This document shows, one piece after another, positions 43,725-52,436 of a DNA stretch of 64,000 nucleotides (position 1 is its first letter; the number at the start of each line of letters is the position of its first letter). The position numbers were made by a program, and so were the translations under genes. A model generated the notes under the pieces. That model was given only the letters and a program-made list of their open reading frames with translations, was not told where the DNA came from and did no database searches. This stretch comes from Amycolatopsis deserti (lineage in GTDB: Bacteria; Actinomycetota; Actinomycetes; Mycobacteriales; Pseudonocardiaceae). The stretch spans positions 461,759 to 525,758 of the forward strand of contig NZ_BNAU01000007.1 in assembly GCF_014653945.1 (NCBI RefSeq), written 5' to 3'.

Positions 43725-43798
43725 TGGGTGGCCGGGGTGAGTTGCCGAGCGTCCTCGGCGGTGGGTGGCCGGGGCGAGTTGCCGAGCGTCCTCGGCCC
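43725..43798. repeat. Array F: 37-bp direct repeat, two copies
   Basis: TGGGTGGCCGGGG(T/C)GAGTTG followed by CCGAGCGTCCTCGGC occurs at 43725 and 43762 with a single clear mismatch in the core. The unit ends in a CCGAGCGTCCTCGG dyad. Confidence 0.85.
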
Positions 43799-44110
43799 GG
43801 GGCGCCCCTCGAACTGATGGACCGGCGGCGGCTGGCGGGAACGCCCGCCCAGGGAGAAGGGGGGCGGCGGACGAGCGGAGTGCCCGCCGCGCACCGGTAG
43901 GTGGGTTTTGTCGCGGAGAAAGCACCGCAGGCCGATCAGTTGCTCCCGCGCGGGACGAGAGCGCGCGGGTGAGGAAGGACGGCGGTTGGATCAGGAGCGG
44001 CCTGCCGCGGAGGAGGGGACAGGAGTTCCATCAGGCTTCCTTGCCCGGCGAAGACAACGCCGTCGCCGGGCGTGGCTGCTAGCGGAGAGGCGGCCGCCAA
44101 GCTGCGAGCC

Positions 44111-44250
44111 CGCCGCGCTGACCACACCCGCCGCGCTGACCACACCGGCCATGCAGTCGACATCCACCGCGCTGACCACACCGGCCATGCAGTCGACATC
44201 CGCCGCGCTGACCACACCCGCCGGGCTGACCACACCCGCCGCGCTGGGGA
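44111..44250. repeat. Array G: 18-bp / 36-bp repeat downstream of uvrD2
   Basis: GCTGACCACAC(C)CGCCGC units begin at 44117, 44135, 44171, 44207 and 44225, and a diverged one at 44243, so spacings are 18, 36, 36, 18 and 18 bp. The 36-bp version carries an extra GGCCATGCAGTCGACATC. All spacings are multiples of 18. The rest of 43800-44296 shows no gene. Confidence 0.88.
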
Positions 44251-44296
44251 CACCGGGCTTCCGGCAGGCGCGCCTCCCGTGAGGCAGCACCCTGGG

Positions 44297-46375
44297 TCAG
44301 CGGTGCTTCTCCCGGAGGAGGGACAGTACCTCGTCGCCGAAGCGGTGCGCCTTTGTCGGGCCTATGCCGGAGATCGAGACCAGGCCGCGCTGGTCCTCGG
44401 GGCGTTGTTCGGCTATCGCGACCAGTGTGGCGTCCGTGAAGACGACGAACGGGGGGACCTTCAGCTCCCGCGCGCGCTCGGCCCGCCAGTCCTTCAACCG
44501 CGTCAGCAGCGCCTCGTCCAGATCGCTCGGGCACCGGGCGCACCGGCCGAGCTTGACCTCCAGCGTGTTCGCCAGCTGCTCGCCACACATGCGGCAGCTC
44601 GGCTTCGTCCTCGTGGTCGCCGCGCGGCGGGGCACCCGCGCCGTGGGGTGTTCCTCCGGGATCAGGCCGTACAGGAACCGGCTGCGGCGGCGGTGCCGTC
44701 GCCCGCCGGGGTGGCGCGACAGCGACCACGACAACCACAGGTGCTCCCGCGCCCGGGTGACCCCCACATAAAAGAGCCTGCGCTCCTCCTCGATCGCCGC
44801 CTCGTCGCCGTCGGCGCGCTGGATCGGCATCGTGCCCTCGGCCAGGCCCACCAGGAACACCGCGTCCCACTCCAGGCCCTTCGCCGCGTGCAGCGACGCC
44901 AGCGTCACCCCCTCGACCGTCGGCGGGTGCTGCGCCGCCGCGCGCTGCTCGAGCTCCGCCACGTACCGGCCCATCGACGCACCCTCGACCGCCGACGCCA
45001 GCTCCTCGGCCAGCTCCACCAGCGCGAGCAGCGCCTCCCACCGCTCCTTCGCCGCCCCGCCCGAGGGCGGCTGCTCCGTCAACCCGACGCGAGCCAGCAC
45101 CGCGCGCACCGCGGGAACCAGCTCCGAAGACGGCGGATCCCCCGCCGCCGTGCGCAGCGCGGCCATCGCCTGCCGGATCTCCCGACGCTCGAAGAACCGC
45201 TCGCCCCCGCGCACCAGGTACGGGATCTCCAGGTCCGTCAGCGCCTGCTCGTAGACCTCCGACTGCGCGTTGACCCGGTAGAGGATCGCGATCTCGCTCG
45301 CCGGCACCCCCGAGTCGAGCAGCTGCCGCACCCGCCCGGCCACCGCGCCGGCCTCCGTCGGCTCGTCGTCGAACTCCGCGAACCGCGGCTCGGGACCGTC
45401 CGGGCGCTGCCCGACCAGCTTGAGCCGCGACCCCGCCGGCCGGCCGCGCGCGGCGCCGATCACCTTGTTCGCCAGCTCGACCACCTGGGGCGTGGACCGG
45501 TAGTCCCGCTCCAGCCGCACCACCGTCGCCTCCGGGAAGCGGCGGGTGAAGTCCAGCAGCGGCCGCGGGGAGGCCCCGCCGAAGGAGTAGATGGTCTGGT
45601 TCGCGTCGCCGACCACCGTGATGTCGTCGCGCCCGCCGAGCCACGCGTCGAGCAGGCGCTGCTGCAGCGGGGTGACGTCCTGGTACTCGTCGACGACGAA
45701 GCACCGGTACCGGTCGCGGAACTCGCGGGCGACGTCCGCGTTGTCCTCCAGCGCGGCCGTCGTGTGCAGGAGCAGGTCGTCGAAGTCGAGCATCCGCGCC
45801 GCGGTCTTGACCTCTTCGTACTTGCGGTAGACCTCGGCCACCTGCGCGGCCTGCATCGGCGTGTCCCGCTGCAGCCGCGCGGCCTGCGCCGGGTAGTCCT
45901 CCGGGCTGATCAGCGACGCCTTCGCCCACTCGATCTCGCTGGCGATGTCCCGCAGGATCTCCGTGTCGCTGCTGATCCGCGAGCGCTGCGCCGCCTGGGC
46001 CACCAGCCGCAGCTTGCCGTCGAGCAGGTCCCACATCCGGTCGCCCACCACGCGCGGCCAGAAGTACCGCAGCTGCCGCCGCGCGGCCGCGTGGAACGTC
46101 AGGGCCTGGGCGCCGTCCACCCCCAGCGCGCGCAGCCGCGTCCGCATCTCCCCCGCCGCGCGTGCGGTGAACGTGACCGCGAGCACCTGACCTGCGGCGA
46201 CGTGCCCGGACGCGATCAGGTGCGCGATGCGGTGGGTGATGGTGCGGGTCTTGCCGGTGCCGGCGCCCGCCAGGACGCAGACCGGCCCGCGCGGGGCTGC
46301 GGCGGCGGCACGCTGCTCGGGGTCCAGCCCGTCCAACAGGCCCGTCGGGGACTTGGTCACAGGTGCGCTAGCCAC
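44297..46375 (-). CDS. uvrD2: ATP-dependent DNA helicase UvrD2 (SF1A, HRDC domain)
   Basis: DNA repair helicase of 692 aa. Motif I is AGAGTGKT (36-43); motif Ia/Ic [10 protein letters not shown], motif [10 protein letters not shown], motif [17 protein letters not shown], motif [10 protein letters not shown], motif [18 protein letters not shown] and motif [14 protein letters not shown] follow in order. The C-terminus has the tetracysteine motif (CRMCG...CARC) and an HRDC domain, the layout of mycobacterial UvrD2 (Rv3198c). It lies upstream of whiB7 on the same strand. Confidence 0.96.
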   Translation of the reverse strand: MASAPVTKSPTGLLDGLDPEQRAAAAAPRGPVCVLAGAGTGKTRTITHRIAHLIASGHVAAGQVLAVTFTARAAGEMRTRLRALGVDGAQALTFHAAARRQLRYFWPRVVGDRMWDLLDGKLRLVAQAAQRSRISSDTEILRDIASEIEWAKASLISPEDYPAQAARLQRDTPMQAAQVAEVYRKYEEVKTAARMLDFDDLLLHTTAALEDNADVAREFRDRYRCFVVDEYQDVTPLQQRLLDAWLGGRDDITVVGDANQTIYSFGGASPRPLLDFTRRFPEATVVRLERDYRSTPQVVELANKVIGAARGRPAGSRLKLVGQRPDGPEPRFAEFDDEPTEAGAVAGRVRQLLDSGVPASEIAILYRVNAQSEVYEQALTDLEIPYLVRGGERFFERREIRQAMAALRTAAGDPPSSELVPAVRAVLARVGLTEQPPSGGAAKERWEALLALVELAEELASAVEGASMGRYVAELEQRAAAQHPPTVEGVTLASLHAAKGLEWDAVFLVGLAEGTMPIQRADGDEAAIEEERRLFYVGVTRAREHLWLSWSLSRHPGGRRHRRRSRFLYGLIPEEHPTARVPRRAATTRTKPSCRMCGEQLANTLEVKLGRCARCPSDLDEALLTRLKDWRAERARELKVPPFVVFTDATLVAIAEQRPEDQRGLVSISGIGPTKAHRFGDEVLSLLREKHR

Positions 46376-46440
46376 CCCGGCATCCTCGCAGAGGGGACCG
46401 ACAGGATCGCGCCGCCCTGCCCGGCCGTATCCTGGTTCAT

Positions 46441-47172
46441 ATGGCGGGAAAGCAGGACAAAGAGGCTGCCAAGCAGGCCAAGCGGGAACGGCGCGCCGCG
46501 AGCAAGGCCCGGCGCGGTCAGATCTGGGAAGCGTTCAAGATGCAGCGCCGGGAGGACAAGGCGCTCATCCCGTGGATGCTCGGCGCGTTCCTGGTCGTGG
46601 CCGGCGTCTTCGTCGTGGTCGGGCTGCTGCTCGACATGCTGTGGGTCCTGTTGCCGCTGGGCATCGTCCTCGGCGTGCTCGCCGCGGTGATCATCTTCGG
46701 CCGCCGGGTGCAGCGCACGGTGTTCGCGAAGGCCGAGGGCCAGCCCGGAGCCGCGGGCTGGGCGCTGGACAACCTGCGCGGCCGCTGGAAGGTGACCCAG
46801 ACGGTGGCCGCGACCACGCAGCTCGACGCCGTGCACCGCGTGCTCGGCGGCCCGGGTGTCGTGCTGGTCGGTGAGGGCGCGCCGCACCGCGTGCGCAACC
46901 TGATCACCCAGGAGAAGAAGCGCGTGGCCCGCCTGGTCGGCGACACCCCGATCTACGAGGTCGTCGTCGGCAACGAGGAGGGCCAGGTCCCGCTGCGCCG
47001 CCTGTCGAGCCACATGATGAAGCTGCCCCGCAACCTCCGCCCGGCGCAGGTCGACGCGCTGGAGGCCAAGCTCGCCGCGCTCGGCAACCGCGGTGGCGCG
47101 GCCATGCCGAAGGGCCCGATGCCGCAGGGCGCGAAGATGCGCAGCGTGCAGCGCGTCATCAAGCGCCGCTGA
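46441..47172 (+). CDS. DUF4191 family membrane protein
   Basis: Protein of 243 aa: a basic N-terminus ([22 protein letters not shown]), two adjacent transmembrane helices (about 40-90, [20 protein letters not shown] and [20 protein letters not shown]), and a soluble C-terminal domain with conserved [13 protein letters not shown] and [13 protein letters not shown]. It is the counterpart of Rv2219, which likewise precedes an RDD gene and glnA1. Function unknown. It is divergent from uvrD2 across 65 bp. Confidence 0.88.
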   Translation: MAGKQDKEAAKQAKRERRAASKARRGQIWEAFKMQRREDKALIPWMLGAFLVVAGVFVVVGLLLDMLWVLLPLGIVLGVLAAVIIFGRRVQRTVFAKAEGQPGAAGWALDNLRGRWKVTQTVAATTQLDAVHRVLGGPGVVLVGEGAPHRVRNLITQEKKRVARLVGDTPIYEVVVGNEEGQVPLRRLSSHMMKLPRNLRPAQVDALEAKLAALGNRGGAAMPKGPMPQGAKMRSVQRVIKRR

Positions 47173-47182
47173 CCCGGAACGA

Positions 47183-47218
47183 CGAAAAGGCCCCGACCAC
47201 CCGGTCGGGGCCTTTTCG
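47183..47218. terminator. Convergent terminator DUF4191 / RDD
   Basis: CGAAAAGGCCCCGACC and GGTCGGGGCCTTTTCG form a 16-bp perfect stem with a 4-base loop; A- and T-tracts at its foot serve both directions. It fills the 50-bp gap between the two convergent genes. Confidence 0.92.
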
Positions 47219-47222
47219 CATG

Positions 47223-47696
47223 TCAGCGCATCCGGATGACCACGGTCCCGGTCAGCCGGTCGAGCCAGCTGCGGCCGTCGGCGTTGCGGATCGCGGCCGG
47301 GATGATCACGAAGGTGAGCGCCGCGCGGACGATCGCCCGCGGCACGCCGACCATCTGGGCGCCGTCCAGGCGCGCGACGCGGATGCCGGTCACGAACATC
47401 CCCAGGGTGAACCCGAAGAACGAGACCGGGATGATCGTGATGACCGCCCACACCGCGATCGACCACAGGTTGTAGGACTGCATCGCGGCGGTGTCCTGCA
47501 GGTCGGGGCGCACGAACAGGGAGGTCAGCAGGGACGCGGCGACCAGGTCGACGACGAGCCCGAGCAGGCGCGTGCCGCCGCCGGCGACCGCACCGACCCC
47601 CTGCTCGGGAAGGCCGAGCCGTTCCCCTCGCCAGCGCGGAGGCTCCTCAGCGCCGGGCCGAGGTGCGGACAACCACTCACCGGTCCATCTCGCCAC
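47223..47696 (-). CDS. RDD family membrane protein
   Basis: Membrane protein of 157 aa. A short N-terminal segment (WTGEWLSAPRP...GERLGLP) precedes the RDD domain, with an Arg in helix 1 (GGTRLLGLVVDLVAASLL), three hydrophobic helices and the loop FTLGMFVTGIRVARLDG. The GTG at 47696 was chosen because homologues such as Rv2219A begin at the same WLS motif; a longer frame runs into the glnA1 control region. Its role is unknown. It is divergent from glnA1. Confidence 0.88.
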   Translation of the reverse strand: MARWTGEWLSAPRPGAEEPPRWRGERLGLPEQGVGAVAGGGTRLLGLVVDLVAASLLTSLFVRPDLQDTAAMQSYNLWSIAVWAVITIIPVSFFGFTLGMFVTGIRVARLDGAQMVGVPRAIVRAALTFVIIPAAIRNADGRSWLDRLTGTVVIRMR

Positions 47697-47764
47697 CCGA
47701 CCAGGGTATGCCGGTGGCGTGCGCCACGTCCGCCCTGGTCTGCTGGGGGATATCGCCCAGCCCG

Positions 47765-47802
47765 TTAACATGGGCGAAACATACGGGTGACGGTCGGGCA
47801 AC
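47765..47802 (+). promoter_or_regulatory. GlnR-type nitrogen control box upstream of glnA1
   Basis: Four 5-mers with exact 11-bp periodicity: TTAAC (47765), GAAAC (47776), GTGAC (47787), GCAAC (47798). This follows the actinobacterial GlnR pattern of alternating GTnAC-n6-GAAAC half sites. It lies about 70 bp before the glnA1 start, as expected for nitrogen-dependent activation. Confidence 0.75.
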
Positions 47803-47869
47803 ACCGCGCTCTTAGCGTGAGCCGAAGAGAGTACTGCCCCCGGCAATGCGTATGAAGGAGTTACAGAGG

Positions 47870-49294
47870 GTGTCCACTACTCCAGACGATATCCAGCGTC
47901 TCATCGCAGATGAGGACGTGCAGTTCGTTGACGTCAGGTTCTGTGATCTGCCGGGTGTGATGCAGCACTTCACCGTCCCCGCGAAGGCGTTCGACGCGGA
48001 CGCGTTCGAAGAGGGCCTGGCCTTCGACGGTTCCTCGGTGCGCGGCTTCCAGTCGATCCACGAGTCCGACATGCTGCTGCTGCCCGACCCGGAGACGGCG
48101 CGGATCGACCCGTTCCGCAAGGAGAAGACCCTCTCCATCAACTTCTTCGTGCACGACCCGTTCACCCGTGAGGCGTACAGCCGCGACCCGCGCAACATCG
48201 CACGCAAGGCCGAGCAGTACATCGCCGAGTCCGGCGTCGCCGACACCGTGTTCTTCGGCCCCGAGGCCGAGTTCTACGTGTTCGACTCGGTGCGCTTCGA
48301 CTCGCGCGAGAACGGCTCCTTCCACGAGATCGACTCGGTCGAGGGCTGGTGGAACACCGGTCGCGACGAAGAGGGCGGCAACCGCGGTTACAAGACCCGC
48401 TTCAAGGGCGGCTACTTCCCCGTCCCGCCGGTCGACCACTTCGCCGACCTGCGTGACGAGATCAGCCAGAAGCTGATCAACTCCGGCTTCACGCTCGAGC
48501 GCGCGCACCACGAGGTGGGCACCGCCGGCCAGGCCGAGATCAACTACAAGTTCAACACGCTGCTGCACGCCGCCGACGACCTGCAGCTGTTCAAGTACAT
48601 CGTCAAGAACACCGCGTGGAACGCCGGCAAGACCGCGACCTTCATGCCGAAGCCGCTGTTCGGTGACAACGGTTCGGGCATGCACTGCCACCAGTCGCTG
48701 TGGAAGGACGGCCAGCCGCTGTTCTACGACGAGTCCGGTTACGCCGGCCTGTCGGACATGGCGCGTCACTACATCGGCGGCATCCTGGCCCACGCCCCGT
48801 CGCTGCTGGCGTTCACCAACCCGACGGTGAACTCCTACCACCGCCTGGTGCCGGGCTTCGAGGCGCCGGTCAGCCTGGTGTACTCGCAGCGCAACCGCTC
48901 GGCCTGCGTCCGGATCCCGATCACCGGCTCCAACGCCAAGGCCAAGCGCATCGAGTTCCGCTGCCCGGACTCGTCCGGCAACCCGTACCTGGCGTTCGCC
49001 GCGATGATGATGGCCGGCCTGGACGGCATCAAGAACAAGATCGAGCCGCCGGAGCCGATCGACAAGGACCTCTACGAGCTGCCGCCGGAGGAGGCCAAGG
49101 ACGTCAAGCAGGTCCCGGCCACGCTCGACGAGGTGTTGAACAACCTCGAGGCCGACCACGACTTCCTGACCGAGGGTGGCGTGTTCACCCCCGACGTCAT
49201 CGAGACGTGGATCTCGCTCAAGCGCGAGACCGAGATCGACCCGCTGCGGCTGCGTCCGCACCCGTACGAGTTCGCGCTGTACTACGACGTGTGA
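47870..49294 (+). CDS. glnA1: Type I glutamine synthetase (GSI-beta)
   Basis: Ammonium-assimilating enzyme of 474 aa that makes glutamine from glutamate, ammonia and ATP; it is a cytoplasmic dodecamer in this family. It has the N-terminal [15 protein letters not shown], latch loop [29 protein letters not shown]-site motif [16 protein letters not shown] and Glu flap NRSACVRIP. The adenylylation Tyr sits in [10 protein letters not shown] (Y402). I chose the GTG at 47870, 9 bases after AAGGAG, because it matches mycobacterial GlnA1. The adenylyltransferase GlnE is encoded 11 kb downstream on the other strand. Confidence 0.97.
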   Translation: MSTTPDDIQRLIADEDVQFVDVRFCDLPGVMQHFTVPAKAFDADAFEEGLAFDGSSVRGFQSIHESDMLLLPDPETARIDPFRKEKTLSINFFVHDPFTREAYSRDPRNIARKAEQYIAESGVADTVFFGPEAEFYVFDSVRFDSRENGSFHEIDSVEGWWNTGRDEEGGNRGYKTRFKGGYFPVPPVDHFADLRDEISQKLINSGFTLERAHHEVGTAGQAEINYKFNTLLHAADDLQLFKYIVKNTAWNAGKTATFMPKPLFGDNGSGMHCHQSLWKDGQPLFYDESGYAGLSDMARHYIGGILAHAPSLLAFTNPTVNSYHRLVPGFEAPVSLVYSQRNRSACVRIPITGSNAKAKRIEFRCPDSSGNPYLAFAAMMMAGLDGIKNKIEPPEPIDKDLYELPPEEAKDVKQVPATLDEVLNNLEADHDFLTEGGVFTPDVIETWISLKRETEIDPLRLRPHPYEFALYYDV

Positions 49295-49408
49295 TTCGTA
49301 CCGGGTAGAAACACCCTGAGCGCGCCGGCGGCGAGGAGCGGAAAACGCCCTCGCCGTCGGCGTTCTTTATGGCCCGGGCCGGCCTGCGGAAACGCCGGCA
49401 ACGATGAT

Positions 49409-49435
49409 GGCCCGCCGGCTTTTCGCCGGCGGGCC
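49409..49435. terminator. Terminator between glnA1 and the epimerase pseudogene
   Basis: GGCCCGCCGGC and GCCGGCGGGCC form a perfect 11-bp stem with a TTTTC loop, in the 156-bp gap between convergent genes. GC-rich hairpin remnants also lie at 49320-49390. Confidence 0.8.
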
Positions 49436-49450
49436 GTCTTGCCGCGGTTG

Positions 49451-50358
49451 TCAGGCCAGCGACTCCGCGATCCAGTCGGTGACCGACGTGTGCCGCGGCC
49501 GCCAGTCGAGTGCCGCGCGGGGCGCGACGCCCCGCACCCGGCTGTTGGATCCCAGCGCGTATACGGCGGGCTCGTAGCCCCATTCCTCGATGGCGGACTC
49601 GATGTCCATGGGCTGGGGCCCGGGGAGTCCGAGTGCGGTGGCGATGGTCTCGGTGATCTCGCGGAAGCTGGCCTCGCCGTTTTCCACGAAGTAGAACGAG
49701 CCCGGGGCAGCCCCGTCCAGCGCGCGGAGGTAGAGGTCGCAGACGTCGGCCAGGTGCACGTTGGACCAGATGTTCCCCCCGGGCCGATGTGGCGCACGAC
49801 TCCCGTCCGGCGGCTGGTAGCGACCAGGCGGGGGATCTGGACGCTGTCGGCGCTCAGCCCCAGGCCGGTTCCGTAGATCATGGAGTTGCACAGGACCACC
49901 GAGCGAACACCGCGGTCGGCCGCGGCCAGGACCGCGCGGTCGATCGCCACCCGGGCCTCCTTGTCCGGAGCCGGCTTCCAGGCACCGCCTTCGGCCACGT
50001 CAGCCTCCGTATAGACCTCCTCCTGCGCTTCGCCGGCCGTGGCCTCGCCGACGATGCTCGAACCACTGGTGTGCAGCAGGGGTTTGCCGGAGCCCTCCAG
50101 CGCGGCGACCAGTGCGGTGACCGCGCGCGCGTGATCGCTGTCGGCCGCGTTGATCACCGCGTCGGCGGCCCGTGCCTCCTCGGCGAGAACTTCGGGCCGG
50201 TCGAGGTCACCGAGAACCGGGTCGACGCCCCGCGCGCGGAGGGCGGCGACCGTGGTCTCGGAACGCGTGAGGCCACGAACGTGGTGACCGGCTTCCACCA
50301 GTCGCACGGCGAGCGAGCCGCCGAGGTAGCCGGTCGCTCCGGTGAGGAAGATGCGCAT
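49451..50358 (-). pseudogene. NAD-dependent epimerase/dehydratase-type protein, frameshifted
   Basis: Extended-SDR enzyme. The first part (50358 to about 49781) has the Rossmann motif FLTGATGYLGGSLAVRL and reads to RHIGPGG. The same protein then continues in another frame from about 49775 (NIWSNVHLADVCDLYLRALD to DWIAESLA). One G is missing in a run of six (49775-49780), where seven would restore the NxxHVxD-type junction. Full length would be about 300 aa. It is the last gene of the DhaK/aldolase operon. It may be truly inactive, translated by slippage, or a sequencing indel. Confidence 0.8.
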
Positions 50359-50377
50359 GAACGTGTTGCCCCTCGTG

Positions 50378-51229
50378 TCAGTTTCGGCTGTCCGGCACCG
50401 TGCCGGACAGGATGTCTCGCGCGGTCTGCAGCGGCGTGTCCGGTTCGTGCACCAGCGTCATGAGCGCTCGAACCATCCGCCGCGGATGGGGATGGTGGAT
50501 GATGTTGCGTCCGTAGACGATGCCCGCGGCGCCTTGCCGCAGGATCTGCGCCGTTCGTTCCAGCAGTTCGTCGTCGGGAGCCCGGCCGCCGCCTCGCACG
50601 AGGACCGGGACCGACGTGGCGACCTCGACGACCCGGTGGAAGTCTTCGGGGTCGGTGCACGGATCGGCCTTGATGACGTCGGCGCCGAGTTCGGCTGCCT
50701 GGCGCACCAGCGCCGTGATCTTCACCAGGTCGCCGTCGACCTGGTAACCGCCCTGCGAATTGGGCGCCATCACCAGCGGTTCGATCATCAGCGGCATGCC
50801 TGCCCGCTCGGACGCGCGCTTGAGGCTGGCGATGTTGCGGATGCACTGGTGGTGCAGCTCGGGCTGGTCCGGCAGCTGCAGCAGGTTGACGACCACGCAG
50901 ACCGCGTCCGCGGCCAGCGCGATGTCCACGACCTCGTCCACCAGCGTGGAGAACAGGTGCCGCGGCAACGTCGATCCGTACACATTGGACACGTCGGTGC
51001 GCACCGCCAGCGCCGGGCGGCGGTGGCCGCGCAGCCCGTCGAGGTGGCGCACCATGCCCGGGGTCAGCTGGATGACGTCCGGTGCGGCCTCGGCGATGGT
51101 GTGCACGGCCGACCGCATGTCCTCGATGCCGCCCAGGAAACTGGGTTCGTCGACCATGCCGTGGTCGATCGCGACGTCGAGGCAACGGCCGCTGGCGTTG
51201 AACATCCGGTCCAGTCGTTGCGTGACCAT
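50378..51229 (-). CDS. Class I (Schiff-base) aldolase, DhnA/LsrF/DeoC-like family
   Basis: TIM-barrel aldolase of 283 aa. Features are CLDVAIDHGM at the first strand, the probable Schiff-base Lys in GADVIKADPCTD, the phosphate-binding VPVLVRGGG and GAAGIVYGRNIIHH. Relatives cleave fructose-1,6-bisphosphate, LsrF substrates or other phospho-ketoses. With DhaK and DhaL next door, a phosphorylated ketose made by those kinases is the likely substrate. The ATG is 1 bp downstream of the VOC domain stop. Confidence 0.87.
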   Translation of the reverse strand: MVTQRLDRMFNASGRCLDVAIDHGMVDEPSFLGGIEDMRSAVHTIAEAAPDVIQLTPGMVRHLDGLRGHRRPALAVRTDVSNVYGSTLPRHLFSTLVDEVVDIALAADAVCVVVNLLQLPDQPELHHQCIRNIASLKRASERAGMPLMIEPLVMAPNSQGGYQVDGDLVKITALVRQAAELGADVIKADPCTDPEDFHRVVEVATSVPVLVRGGGRAPDDELLERTAQILRQGAAGIVYGRNIIHHPHPRRMVRALMTLVHEPDTPLQTARDILSGTVPDSRN

Positions 51230-51230
51230 G

Positions 51231-51761
51231 TCAGCGCGCGTCCTCCGGCGGATAGACCGAAACCATGTCCGGCGGCAGGTCGAGCAGCGGGCAATTGCCG
51301 AGTTCGTAGATGAAGTCGAGCTTCGGCTCGGTGCCCAGGTAGTAGTGGACGTCGGTCTCGAACTGCCCGGTCTGCAGCACACCGATTCCCTTGTCGCGGT
51401 AGCCGGCGAGCACGCGGTCGATGTCTTCGTCGGGGATCTGCTCCTTGATGTGGTGCAGTCCCTCGCCCTTGCGGGCCAGGTGGTCCTCGTAGATCGTCGG
51501 CCCGTACACCGGCTGGATGATCTCCAGCTGCATGTCGCCGATCCAGGAGATCGCGATCAGGAACTTGAAGGGTTCGGTGACTTCCTGATCGCCGACCTTG
51601 AGGTACTTCATGGTCTCTTCGGTGAACGTGAGGACGGTCCACGGACCGATGCCCAGGTTCTCCACCCAGGACCGCATGCTCTTCTCGAGATCGCGGGTGA
51701 TGAAGGCGATCTGGTAGATCTTGCGGCGCTTGTTCAGTTCGGTGAGTTCCGCGTTGTTCAT
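51231..51761 (-). CDS. Possible internally initiated VOC protein (nested in the DhaL fusion)
   Basis: The ATG at 51761 is preceded by GGGAGAG at 6-8 bases and begins MNNAELTELNKRRKIYQIAF, a natural N-terminus for a VOC protein of 176 aa. It could be a second product made from the same frame. No stop codon separates it from DhaL, so the fused form must also be made unless the transcript starts internally. Confidence 0.5.
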   Translation of the reverse strand: MNNAELTELNKRRKIYQIAFITRDLEKSMRSWVENLGIGPWTVLTFTEETMKYLKVGDQEVTEPFKFLIAISWIGDMQLEIIQPVYGPTIYEDHLARKGEGLHHIKEQIPDEDIDRVLAGYRDKGIGVLQTGQFETDVHYYLGTEPKLDFIYELGNCPLLDLPPDMVSVYPPEDAR

Positions 51762-52436
51762 GATCCGCTCTCCCTGTGGTGTGGTGGACGACGTGAGGTG
51801 GTTCCCGGCCCAGTCCGCCATGGCCGCGAAGATCAGCGCGGTGGACAGGGCGCCCGGGTCGGGATGGCCGAGGGACCGGTCTTTCAGGCTGACGGCCTTG
51901 CCGAACCGGGCGAGGTAGTTCTTCGTGCGGTCTGCGCCGTCCGCAGCGGCTTCCGCCGCACGACGCAACGCGGTGTGGAGGTCGTGGCCGGCCGCGGCGC
52001 TTTCGGCCAGCGCGCGTGTGGCGGGTTCGAGCGCGTCGACCATGGTCTTGTCGCCTGGTGCCGCGCCGCCGCGCTCGGTGATCTGGGCCAGGGACCGGGC
52101 GAAGTGGTCGGCGAGCCCCGGCACGCCGATGCGGTCCGCTGCCGCGCGGTTGGCCGCACCGGCACGGAACAAGAGCCCGAAGATGACTCCGGACGCTCCA
52201 CCCATGCTGCGGAGAAGCGCGTTCCCGGTCGTCGTGAACACTTCGTGCACGTCGCCGAAGGTGGTGCCGGCGAGCGCGGCGCGCGCGGCGGTGAAGCCGC
52301 GGGTCATCCCGAGTCCGTGATCGCCGTCCCCGACCTCGCGGTCCGCCTGGCTCAGCTCGGGCTCGGCGGCGATGACCCGGTCGGCCACGCTCACCAGCAC
52401 GGCCCGCAGCTGCTCGGCGGTGAGTTCCGTTGTCAT
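51231..52436 (-). CDS. DhaL kinase domain fused in frame to a VOC domain
   Basis: Single open frame of 401 codons. Residues 1-210 are a DhaL (ADP/Mg-binding) dihydroxyacetone kinase subunit, with metal-binding Asp residues 32, 37 and 39 in DREVGDGDHG and the family end LGHPDPGALSTALIFAAMADW. There is no stop. After a 13-residue linker the frame continues into a VOC-fold domain (from residue 226, IYQIAFITRDLEKSMRSWVENLG), ending at 401. The junction still holds a good ribosome site (GGGAGAG) before an internal ATG. DhaL is normally about 210 aa without a VOC domain. The start overlaps the DhaK stop (ATGA). Confidence 0.86.
   Translation of the reverse strand: MTTELTAEQLRAVLVSVADRVIAAEPELSQADREVGDGDHGLGMTRGFTAARAALAGTTFGDVHEVFTTTGNALLRSMGGASGVIFGLLFRAGAANRAAADRIGVPGLADHFARSLAQITERGGAAPGDKTMVDALEPATRALAESAAAGHDLHTALRRAAEAAADGADRTKNYLARFGKAVSLKDRSLGHPDPGALSTALIFAAMADWAGNHLTSSTTPQGERIMNNAELTELNKRRKIYQIAFITRDLEKSMRSWVENLGIGPWTVLTFTEETMKYLKVGDQEVTEPFKFLIAISWIGDMQLEIIQPVYGPTIYEDHLARKGEGLHHIKEQIPDEDIDRVLAGYRDKGIGVLQTGQFETDVHYYLGTEPKLDFIYELGNCPLLDLPPDMVSVYPPEDAR

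Noticed and set aside
31018..44250. CRISPR arrays
   Set aside because: The tandem repeats are directly adjacent and have no unique, equal-length spacers, and there are no cas genes.
43052..44296. Small genes in the gap between the whiB7 leader and uvrD2
   Set aside because: All open frames there overlap repeat arrays or lack ribosome sites and codon bias.
44072..46690. An 872-codon plus-strand frame opposite uvrD2
   Set aside because: The minus strand encodes all SF1 helicase motifs in order; the plus frame is compositionally biased antisense.
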